The position numbers and the translations under genes were made by a program. This document shows, piece after piece, positions 33,380 through 43,106 of a stretch of DNA of 64,000 nt (position 1 is its first letter; every line of letters starts with the position of its first letter). The DNA lies in assembly GCA_920105625.2 (NCBI GenBank), contig OV050030.1:96985152-97049151 (forward strand), read 5' to 3'. This DNA comes from Clusia tigrina. Taxonomy: Eukaryota > Arthropoda > Insecta > Diptera > Clusiidae. Under the pieces are notes generated by a model. That model was not told the origin of the DNA, made no database searches, and saw nothing but the letters and a program-made list of their open reading frames with translations.

Positions 33380-35110
33380 TATTCGTCAAAGCAAAAATGT
33401 CTCAGAGTATTGAGCACATTGTTCCACCAGGGAACATCTCTTTGAGTCTTTTTAAGTCTTTCCGGGCAGCTCTTCCCGAAAGCATTTTTTTAGGTTATTC
33501 AGAAGAATACCTGTTTCCACCTCCAGATCGCGTACCGTTTTAATAGGTTCAGGCGAGCAATTCACATTGTCATTTATGTGAAAGTGAAACCAATTTCTGT
33601 TAGTTTTCCTGGCATTACGATACCTCTGGCATATCTCCATTCGGGCGAAGTCAAATATTATATGAAAATGATATGACATTGATACCTCTTTTGAGACATG
33701 CCAGCTTAAGATACCTGACTACAAGTTGGAACTGAGCAGGGGGAGATCAATGACATTTCCTCTCATGGCGTTCACAAAGGTCGGTGCGTTACCTCTCTTA
33801 AGTATTTCAAACTTATTACTACATTTTAATTCTAAAAGGTACACACCCCAAAAATCTGTATTTGTGCTGCCCGAAATGATAAGATGTGAATTTGCGTCAC
33901 AGCATAGTAGTCATTTCAGCCGTCCTTTCTCACAGTACTCCTTTAGGGCAACTACCTCCCTTGTAGGGGCGTCGTGATAATTTCCGGCCAGGTATACTGA
34001 AGCACTCACCACCTATTGCTCTCCTCTGAGTTTGGGCACGTTGGTCCGGATGGCTGTTTCTCAAAATTTGAAATGGGAAAGAAGTTAAGTTCTCTTCGTA
34101 AAAGCATAGCCGTTCTAGTCCTTGAATGGTTGCAGTCATATATTATCTTACCATCAGTGTTGTTTAGACTCTTAATTTTCCTCTTATAAGATATCGTTTG
34201 TAAACCTCTTCCTTAGGATTTCAGAAGCCCCCTTTGCATGGTGGAGGTTTGCCTGCAGGCATTTTAGTTGCCTTGTGGAGTACCTATTTTTTGTCGGTTG
34301 GTCATTACGCCTGTTGGGCACAGGAATAATTCCTCCTGAGACTCGGCACCCCAGCTTGAACTTTTATGCGTTTTCAAAACAAAGCCAATCGTGACAGGTG
34401 TGGAGAAAGGAATATACTTATTAGGCCGGCTGGGTAGTGAGGTAACTACCGTTGTGGTCAGCTTTGTACTTCCCTTTTCTACGGCTTGTAAGGAACAAGG
34501 TTGTTTTTCAAACAAAGTAGTGGTTGGCGTCTTGGCATCTGTCAGAGCAACCTGTTCCACTGTCTTTGTCCCTTCCTTTACACAGGTGTTTGTCCCTCCC
34601 TCGGATTTATCTATGGGTTGAACTCTAACCTTGCCGAATCCGTAGTCGATGAAGTGCCTTTTCTTGCCGATTATCTCCACTGAGAAAGGATCCATGGCAA
34701 TTGTGAGCACGCAATCCAATCAAATTATCCTTTTTGGGCTCTGTGCAACACTCTCCAATCGTCGACCCTTATCCTAGCGTTCTGATCCTCGACAAGAGCC
34801 AGGATCGCACCCAAACCCGTGGTTTGCTCCTCAGAAAAAGTACCCCAAAAAAGCTTTGGGTAGTCCGGTCGTGTGATACCGACTTTTAACCCAGTAATTT
34901 ACCCTTTGGAGGCAAATGAAATTTTGATAACATTGCCGTACGTTGCTTTCACCTTGTGTGTGTGCCGACGGTCTGTCTTGCAAAGTAGCATCCATAGGAC
35001 CTGACCTTTTTGGAGTATTTTGGTCTAGATACGTTATGATATTTTCGGAGCGGTCCCTCTTACTTGTTTAATTTACAAGCGTCTCTATCTCCTTTTTCGG
35101 CTAACCTTTT
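33380..35110 (-). pseudogene. I/LOA-type ORF1 and endonuclease relic (copy C)
   Basis: Minus strand. About 35000-34740 gives the ORF1 C-terminal block (VGITRPDYPKLFWGTFSEEQ, LALVEDQNARIRVDDWRVLH). 34719-34264 is a 151-codon frame with Thr-rich sequence, probably linker. 34139-33930 and 33930-33730 give the endonuclease: CCDANSHLIISGSTNTDFWG (catalytic Asn/Asp box), then APTFVNAMRGNVIDLPLLSS. 33679-33452 gives HIIFDFARMEICQRYRNARK. RT and RNase H are absent, so the copy is truncated at the 3' side, unlike the usual 5' truncation of non-LTR elements. Many frame breaks. Confidence 0.7.
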
Positions 35111-37749
35111 GGCTTCATCAGGACCTCTTTGCAAGACAAATATTATTTGGATGCATTGAGCAAGTTTCTGTTTCTTCTAGTGGGGGATAATAAAGCATTC
35201 TACTCATCCGCTGGAATTGGGTCGATTGCAACGTCGATCGTAACGTCGTCGACATCGACATTCCAATCTGTCACCAGTTTCATTGGACTCTAAAATCTAC
35301 TCCGAACACTGGATGGCAGCAATATTTGCTGCGACTAGAAATTAAATGTTTGTATGCGTCCATAGAAAATTCCAACGAGTAATGGGGAATAACATTTCAC
35401 CCAGAGAAGAGCCCCTTCAGTTACCTGCTTACAAAAGGCACGCTAACGTTGTGCATTTATCCCACGTACAAATGCCATCAAGCTACCCACTATACAGTTG
35501 TATATCGTCTATGTCCGATGGAATCCGTCTGCTTTAATTTGTCCGGAAATGTTTTTTTTAAATTCTCTAGCATTATAAGAATAGTATTTCGCTGGTTAAA
35601 TTTTTTTTGTATAATCCTGAATACATACAAATTCAGTACGACCATCACTGTTTGAGAAGTATGCACACCCACACCCATTTTCCCTGAACTAGATCGAAGC
35701 AAAGCTAAGTATGCAGACCCGCATCCAACTCTAAAATCTAGTATCATAGCCCCAATTTGTTTTTCGTTCCGATATTTAATTAGCAGCTACTGGATAGAAG
35801 AATTCTTATTATTGGCAGAATTTGAGGGAGCCTTTGCTACGCCAATACCGTGACACAAGGAATGATTTTGAGCTAATGGATATAAAATAATAAATAATGA
35901 ACTGGTACAAAGAAAGCAGGTCCCCTTAGAGTTAGTGGATGCGTTCTTCCATCAAGTATAGAAGTTGAGGGTTAGGTTAAGAGGGGAAGTAACCAAGTTC
36001 GAACTGATGAAAATTATAAAAAGGAATTTCAGCGAGAATTTGGCAAAACTAGTGTACCCCATTACTTGTTATAGTGTAGAGTAGCTCAAGGTCGTCCCGA
36101 GAGGTCTATACACCATCCGTCTGTTAAATAAGAAAATGAAAAGGTAGTAAAAGTGCACGGGAAGGGGGAGGGAGTGCTCCGGTGAGTTGAAATGGCAATA
36201 TATACTAAATATAAATTTTATTCACGCAGATTGGCGGGGTAAGAGCAGACCACAGGCACTTGAGCTTGCTGTGGTGACCACTCGGCGTATGACAACTTGG
36301 CGACGTAACAAGTGGTATTGGAATATATCAACCTGCATCCGCCCAAATAGTTTTATAAATTAGTAGTTGGTGGTATTCTGCTTATATAATGTCTTTTTGT
36401 TATTTAAGTATATATGCTTCTGTTCGTTTTTATTTCTAGGTTTTTTCAAGTTAACTCTATATGTGCTATCACTCCTGCCAAATTAACACTACTTTCAATT
36501 AATAGTCCTTAATTTTCTAAATCAATTTTGTTTATTGTTTAAAAATAAAAATGAGCGTTAAAAATTTGTCATACCTCAATGCAAAAAAAGCATTGCAAAG
36601 ATAAACAAAGCAAAATATGTTTTTGGTGTTGCTTTGCATTGTCTATGCAATTATTTGTACTAATAATTTGAATGATTCATCTAGTAAGTCAACCATTATT
36701 AGACTTTTCAAAAACATTTGATTCTGCAAATCATAATATTCTGAACTAAAAATTTAAGCAGTAGTTTGGTTTGAATGATAGTGCAGTAAAATTTATTAAC
36801 AGCCACTTGAAAAAGAGTTCACAACAAGATCCTAGGAGAGTAGATCATTAAACGTTGTGGAATCGTGAATTACGTGTCAATTTATCTGTATAAGCATTAT
36901 TCTCAGGCGGAGTTACATCGTCCTTAGGGATATTTTGAAATCTAAGAGTTAGGACAATTGACGATTTTTACTCCATACTTCGCTGCAACATTTTCTTAAA
37001 TTAAACGTAGCGAAAACAAAGGCGATAGCTTTAAAATGATAGCATTTTATGATAAAATTTGAACCTGTGACTAATTTGAGATAATGACTAAATTCCAAAA
37101 TCAGTTGTATATAGCGACCTATTTATTAAGTTGAAATTTACTCAATCCCTGACATCTAATAGGATCGGAATTTAATTTTATGATATTTCCACATGTTTTT
37201 TGCCAGAGAGGTGTTGTTCAATTAACCGAATAGCATTAAATCCAGCTGTCGCTTGCATGACTCTAAATAACAGTATTTAAATGTTTATGAAAATAAAATC
37301 AAGTAGCATAGGCTTACATTTTATATTTTATACAAGTAGTAAAGAAAATATATAAGGAGTATTCATTCATCATTATAAGTTTATGATTGTTGTAAATTAA
37401 AATTTTTACAATGATGAACGATCAGCAGTTATGCTTACTCTAAAAATTACATGAAAAAATTTACTGATTGCTAGTTTAAAATTCCCCGAACCAGTGAAAA
37501 AAGCAAACTTATTAAAATATTGCAAACCTAAGGTGCGGTTAGTCTTGACGGAAACAAACAAAACGAAGCAAGCATGTCGTTAGTAAAACTTCGTGTAAAA
37601 ACAAATATTTACCACCTACTCCAATTTTCTTTTCTAAATTACTAAAGTGAATAAATATTAAAGTAAAGTTAATACCTTCAACTTAAAAAAATTAATACCT
37701 TCAAAAATGCAAAAAATTGGGGTTGTATTTTTAACATATATAATATAAC
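35111..37749. other. Long stretch without a recognisable gene
   Basis: No host exon, RNA gene or transposon frame could be supported, apart from the short RT-like fragment at 36690-36830. Short frames at 35346-35747 look like chance. The stretch ends at the gypsy LTR at 37750. Confidence 0.4.
36690..36830 (+). pseudogene. Small non-LTR reverse transcriptase fragment
   Basis: Reads LLDFSKTFDSANHNILN, then, after a stop, FGLNDSAVKFINSHLKKSSQ. This is the palm motif A region (F/L-D-F-S-K-A-F-D) of non-LTR reverse transcriptases, unlike the LOA copies, which have FLDIEGAFN. Nothing recognisable on either side. Confidence 0.55.
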
Positions 37750-38373
37750 TGTTACGAAATTGCCCTCTTGACAATTTACTCTGTTACAAAATTGCCCTCC
37801 TGACAATTCCTCTAACTCTCTGTACTCGACTCGTACCACTAGATTGTGTAGTAATCAAACAATCGCCGGTTAAATTAAAATAATTAGCTTTATTTAATTA
37901 TTGCTATTCACACATTTAATATTAGGCTTAAAGTTTACTTAGTTATTATTTGCACTTTATTTCACAAACCATTAGTCACTTTATTTAATAAGTAATTTCA
38001 TCACTTTATTTAATAATGAATTTCATCACTTTGCAAAATTACAAATACTGCTAATACTGCTGCTTAGATTAAAATGCCTGATGTATACACTTTTACGATC
38101 TCTGATCTACTGTCCTCGAGTTTGAACAGTCTTGTCGCTTTTATAGTTTTCGAATGGTTGGTGTAGAAACTTCAACGCTATTCTCGTAGTTTCTAGAAGC
38201 TTCTATCCTCTTCGACAGAAGTCGAGAATATTCTTTTTGATATTACCGGCAGATGGTTCTTGAATAAACTTTTATTCGAATAGTTCGCATCTTGACTCAC
38301 AGGGGGCACTCATTCTCCAGATGGGATCCTAAAAATATGCTATCCCGTTTCACTGATATGCAATCACGTTTCA
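37750..38373 (-). repeat. 3' LTR of gypsy copy 3
   Basis: 624 bp; on the minus strand it begins TGAAACGTGATTGCATATCA and ends TTTCGTAACA. It is preceded by the purine tract AAGCGGAGGGCAG. It contains two GGGCAATTT-type units at its end. Confidence 0.95.
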
Positions 38374-38384
38374 CTGCCCTCCGC

Positions 38385-39419
38385 TTAATCTTGTTCGTCC
38401 CGAACAAGGATAGTACTGCAACCTTTGTAAGGAGATAACCTCTCTAAATGAACGACTTTCATTTTGCTACTGGCATTTCTCGCCAACTGGATGCGGTATA
38501 CTACATCGTTGAGCCGCTTTATCACCTTATAAGGGCCTTCCCAGTGTGTTTGCAGTTTTGGCGATAATCCCTTTTTCCTTTGCGGATTATGAAGCATAAC
38601 TAGCTGCCCTTCCTGAAATCACTTGGAGTTTGCTCGTAGATCATATCTGGCTTTCATTTTATCACTCATCAGTTGCGTACGATTTCTGCTGTTTCCATGA
38701 ATTTCATTCAACTGTCCTCGTTTTTTAGGTATACAATTGCTGCATGGAAGTACTATAGATGACTCTTTAGACCATTCTTGCGCTAGATCGTCGGGTACCT
38801 TTTTATTAGCTCGTATCTTGCTTTTCGCGACGCGCGGTTGCCTCTCACAGTTTACAATTGCTGAGATTCTCTGGCACTTTACCTTCTTTTTCTCTATGGT
38901 TTCAACGGTATTTGAAATATTCACTACTTTTTCTGTTACGATTCGGCTCTTATGCTTCCCAACATCTCCGCCCATTTTGGCCCGTATAACTGCCTCTGAC
39001 GTGGGTGCGATTTTTGTCCGTCTCGATCCAATGGCTTGTTTAACAACTCCATACTTATCATCACCTATAAATAACGGTATTTCGGTGTTCGCATACTTCA
39101 ACATTCGGTATTTCAAATCTAGGGTGAATCCATTCCGAATCATAAAATCCACACCTAAGATTAATTCGTCCACAATATCCGCAACTACGAACTCGTGCGT
39201 CACTGTTGTGGTGCCGATAGTGATTTTACGTGTAACTTTTCCCAGTACCGGTGCATCATCTCCAGTTGCCGTACGCAATCTTATTCCCAGAAGCGGCTCG
39301 ATTCCCCGAACGAGATCCCTTCTAATTATGGAATGTGATGCACCCGTATCCAATGTTACCACGATTTTTCTACCATTTACTACGCTGTCGACAGTTAGGC
39401 TGTTGATTTTCCGTGCCAT
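38385..39419 (-). pseudogene. Protease fused in frame to the integrase tail, gypsy copy 3
   Basis: The ATG at 39419 starts a 266-codon frame. It opens MARKINSLTVDSVVNGRKIV, then TLDTGASHSII, the aspartic protease active site, and LILGVDFMIRNGFTLDL, the flap and C-terminal motif. It continues to AQEWSKESS, equivalent to the start of the protease-RT linker in copies 1 and 2. It then jumps to CSNC..KKRGQLNEIHGNSR, equivalent to the integrase C-terminal part at about 7995 in copy 1. The jump keeps the frame. The frame stops at 38619; the remaining integrase tail is open at 38597-38385 (YKVIKRLNDVVYRIQLARN). The protease looks intact; all polymerase and integration functions are lost. Confidence 0.85.
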
Positions 39420-39487
39420 CTGAGAAACGAAGATTCTGGGGCTACATGTTGTGGGAGTCAGATCAAGCCCCTCGAGACTGACTCCAT

Positions 39488-40886
39488 CTAGTTTGTCGAC
39501 GGCTTTTCAACATTTTCTGATTCCCTATTTTGGAATCTGACTTGCTTTGGAGGTCTTACCGGTGAGCGTGATTTAGAACGTTTCCGTCTCGATTGGCAAT
39601 TACGGGCCATGTGTCCGACCTCTCCGCAGGTGAAGCATTTTCCCGTGAAACTTTGGCCGCTTTCAACTTGTACCTGACGGGCTCTGTATACTGGCTGGCA
39701 CACCAAGGCTGCTGTCTCTGAAGTTACGGCGCTAGCAACTGTCTCCATATATGTAGCTTTCGGATTAGTTATTGCAGAACGCTTTATCTCCGCATCGCGA
39801 ATGCCATATACAAAGGTGTCCATCATACACCTCTCAGTGATCTCTCCTGGGTAGGCAAGATGAGCCAACCGTTCCACTTCGACCGCAAACTGTTGTAGAG
39901 ACTCACCACTCTTCTGCACCCGTGTTCGTAGCTCTACTTGGTACATCTGCTTGCGATGTTCACTACCATACTTGCGCTGAACGGCATTCATCAAGCTTTC
40001 ATAGCAGTCTCGCTCACTTTCTGAGATAGTTTGAAGCACATCAGCGGCAGCACCTTTCAACGAAACGGTTAATGCAGCCACTTTTTCGCGAGCACTCCAA
40101 CCATTTGTGCTAGCGGTAGTCTCAAACTGCATTCTGAAGATACTAAATGTCGTGGTTCCATCATAGGTAGGAGGCTTCAGTTTTATTGAGGATAAAGCTG
40201 GCACAGGCAATGCACCTTCCTGTAGTAGGTGAATTCTTTGCTCTAATTCGTTCTGCTTTTGTTCGTTCGCAATGAATTTTTGTTCTACAGATTTTTCGAA
40301 CGATTCCTGCCGTGTCTCAATTTCACAAACCTTCCTGTCTACCATATCAGACTTCTTTCATCTGCTGTGAGTTTTGTTCCGCTAATAGAGCAAGTCGTGT
40401 TTCACTCTGCTCTAACCGCTGCTGCAACTTGTCATCGCTTTTCTGTAGCTGCTGTTCCAACTGTTCTTTAATATCCTCTTTGACAGCTTATGCATTTTGC
40501 TGTAATCGCAACTGCATCTTCTCATCGGCTGCTTGAGAATTTTGTTGTAACTGCTGCTGCATCTTCTCATCTCTCTGCTGCATTCTCTCTTCGGCTGCTT
40601 GAGAACTTTGATGTAACTGCTGCATATCCTGTTTAAAGGATTGCATTATCCCGATAAGTGCGCTCACGTCAAAGTTACCCGTGTTAGGTTCTTGTGGTGT
40701 TTCTTCGTGGCGATATGTCGTTGGCTCTTCACACTGGAATTCATGCTCATCGACGTCTATACCTTGCTCCTCTAAAGCGCTTCTTAGTCTCAGCTGCAGC
40801 TCCGCTTTAAGCCCTTGTGTTTGCAAATTTAAACGCTCAAGCTCCTTCTTGAGCTGCTCCAATCTCAGTTTTTCGAATTTAACCAT
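39488..40886 (-). pseudogene. gag of gypsy copy 3
   Basis: ATG at 40886. Residues 8-45 look like a SAP fold (LEQLKKELERLNLQTQGLKA, LRLRSALEEQGI). A Gln/Met-rich heptad-like coiled coil follows (MQQRDEKMQQQLQQ). A TAA lies at about 40488 in the coiled coil, and a frameshift lies at about 40345. The frame 40345-39488 holds the capsid (YDGTTTFSIFRMQFETTAST, AAALTVSLKGAAADVLQ-like, FAVEVERLAHLAYPG) and the zinc knuckle CFTCGEVGHMARNC, then a basic RS tail. Only two lesions separate it from a full-length protein of about 460 residues. Confidence 0.85.
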
Positions 40887-40905
40887 TGTTTATTACAGAT
40901 ACACA

Positions 40906-40923
40906 ATCCCACTTCTGACACCA
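40906..40923 (-). other. Primer binding site, gypsy copy 3
   Basis: TGGTGTCAGAAGTGGGAT on the minus strand, two bases inside the 5' LTR, identical to copy 2. Probably primed by tRNA-Leu (inference). Confidence 0.75.
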
Positions 40924-40925
40924 AT

Positions 40926-41550
40926 TGTTACGAAATTGCCCTCTTGACAATTTACTCTGTTACAAAATTGTCCTCCTGACAATTCCTCTAACTCTCTGTA
41001 CTCGGACTCGTACCACTAGATTGTGTAGTAATCAAACAATCGCCGGTTAAATTAAAATAATTAGCTTTATTTAATTATTGCTATTCACACATTTAATATT
41101 AGGCTTAAAGTTTACTTAGTTATTATTTGCACTTTATTTCACAAACCATTAGTCACTTTATTTAATAAGTAATTTCATCACTTTATTTAATAATGAATTT
41201 CATCACTTTGCAAAATTACAAATACTGCTAATACTGCTGCTTAGATTAAAATGCCTGATGTATACACTTTTACGATCTCTGATCTACTGTCCTCGAGTTT
41301 GAACAGTCTTGTCGCTTTTATAGTTTTCGAATGGTTGGTGTAGAAACTTCTACGCTATTCTCGTAGTTTCTAGAAGCTTCTATCCTCTTCGACAGAAGTC
41401 GAGAATATTCTTTTTGATATTACCAGCAGATGGTTCTTGAATAAACTTTTATTCGAATAGTTCGCATCTTGATTCACAGGGGGCACTCATTCTCCAGATG
41501 GGATCCTAAAAATATGCTATCCCGTTTCACTGATATGCAATCACGTTTCA
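40926..41550 (-). repeat. 5' LTR of gypsy copy 3
   Basis: 625 bp, nearly identical to 37750-38373. The differences seen are GTACTCGGAC/GTACTCGAC, GTCCTCC/GCCCTCC, TTCTACG/TTCAACG, CCAGCAG/CCGGCAG and GATTCAC/GACTCAC. Confidence 0.95.
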
Positions 41551-41852
41551 ATACATATTTTAGTATGAATAATTATAGAAAGAACGTCATTCATTTTTTT
41601 TTAAATTACGCAAAAGAAAAAAGTTTAAAACAAGTCCATCGTGTTCGCTGTACTCTACTCTACTACGACTGTTCATCGTGTGTCACAAAGAAGTAATAAC
41701 AAGCGTTCAAAAGTGTCAAATGACTTCGGAGGATGTATGAACTCTGACAGCAAATTTATCCAACATCAGAAATTTTTTTCGTCACTGGTAAATATACGTT
41801 TTGTCAGCACGAAACTATGCGCTGACTTTGATTTACATGCAGTTTGGCTGCA
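41551..41852. other. Short spacer between two LTR elements
   Basis: About 300 bp with no recognisable coding potential. The TATA at 41853-41856 is the probable target duplication of the errantivirus. Confidence 0.5.
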
Positions 41853-41856
41853 TATA

Positions 41857-42160
41857 AATTAACAAAATATTAATTTAATTTAATTTTTAAAAAAGGTTGC
41901 GTGTTGGATTAGCAACACGTCTTACTTTAATTATGAACAAAACCGGACTGAAGTTTACAAACAATAATGATCTTAACATAACTTAACTAAAGACATAAAC
42001 TGCTGTCGTAGTCCACGCGCCGAGTGATGAGTGTGGGAACGTTGCTAAATACCTTTACCCGTTCCCAAGTGCAATAGGATCCCGCTGGAATGTTGGTGCT
42101 GACACAATGTCTGCGTTGTATGCTCGTGTGTGGACAAATACAATGTATTATACGTTTACT
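41857..42160 (-). repeat. 3' LTR of the errantivirus
   Basis: 304 bp, preceded on the minus strand by the polypurine tract AGAGGGGGAGG at about 42163-42173. It differs from the 5' LTR at three positions that I could see. Confidence 0.9.
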
Positions 42161-42198
42161 CCTCCCCCTCTAAGTTCCATACGTCCTCGAATGGAACA

Positions 42199-43042
42199 TC
42201 AAAAGAATGGCAGGCTGTGGAATCTCTTTTTCTTGTCATTACTCGATATCCTGGTAAAATCATTTGTAGGTTGATTATCTTGTTGAGGCTCTTCGATAAC
42301 ATTTTCAACTGGTTTAGGTCTGATGTTTCTCCATTTCTTCCAGTATTTTGCAAGAACAAAAACCCCAATTAGCAGGAAAGTCGATACCATTCCCAAGTTC
42401 AATGATACACTTATTTGGTTTATCGATTTAAGTTTACGGATTGCCAAAGAATTTTTGATATTGATGTCATTGATTAGTTCCAGAGATAATGTTCTTTCTT
42501 CAGAGTTGGAGCTCATGTGTTGAATTAAGGCAGGAAGAGGTTTTGTTGCAGTGATTTGTCTGGATAAGTATGTCCTGTTGTTTACTCGGACCGTAGAATT
42601 ATAGTGGTGAATTACATACGATCCATTGAGCCACATGGTTGAGTTGTCAACATCAATTTGTCCACTGAATTGGTTCAAAAATAATATGCCATCCTCAATT
42701 TCTTCTGTTGTAAAAATGTGTTCGTTATTGGTGGTGGTGCACTTTGATGTCTGGACTTCCAGCAATCCATTTCCATGCACTACCGAGGAAATCCAGTGAT
42801 CGTTTAGACTTTACATTTGGTTTTAATCGTGATATGTAGGATTTAATTTGGGATATTGTGTATATAAGGTAAGGGATCAGGGGATGGTTTAAGGTAATAT
42901 TCCGAACAATATTATCTTCCATTTCATGGATCAGGTTATCGTAGCTCCGTAAATCAAACGTATGAACTATCTTGAAAGTTCCGGTCTGGACTTTAGCCAA
43001 TCCGGAATGCATTGCCAATAATTTTGAATTCGAGTAATCCAA
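42199..43042 (-). pseudogene. Errantivirus envelope gene, broken
   Basis: Two overlapping frames. 43042-42725 (105 codons) holds the ectodomain start and a basic cleavage motif (KSKR) followed by a hydrophobic fusion-peptide-like segment. 42780-42199 (193 codons) holds a Cys-containing region, several N-x-S/T sites, a hydrophobic membrane anchor near residues 130-150 and a short charged tail. An upstream signal-like region (to about 43095) contains a stop. Together the frames are much shorter than the usual 450-500 residues, so a central segment is deleted and the junction also changes frame. In intact relatives the product mediates membrane fusion. This copy cannot make a complete protein. 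Confidence 0.85.
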
Positions 43043-43106
43043 TATTTGTATTTCGCCAGCACATAATGCCGTCTAGAATAATAATCTGTAAAATAGGAGT
43101 TGTGAA

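Larger units (their letters stand above)
37750..41550 (-). mobile_element. Gypsy copy 3: LTR-to-LTR deletion derivative
   Basis: A 3801-bp element in minus orientation: 5' LTR 40926-41550, primer binding site, gag, protease, a fusion to the integrase tail, polypurine tract, 3' LTR 37750-38373. RT, RNase H and most of integrase are gone. The two LTRs differ by about four substitutions and one indel, so the insertion is recent. Flanks are ATAAC on the left and ATACA on the right, so there is no exact target duplication. Confidence 0.9.

Noticed and set aside
35346..35747. Small overlapping frames in the 35-37 kb stretch
   Set aside because: Below 90 codons, no motif and no family resemblance; chance frames are likely.
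38737..39423. 228-codon plus-strand frame
   Set aside because: Antisense shadow of the protease frame of gypsy copy 3.
41551..41554. Target duplication of gypsy copy 3
   Set aside because: Left flank ATAAC and right flank ATACA do not match exactly, so I do not claim one.
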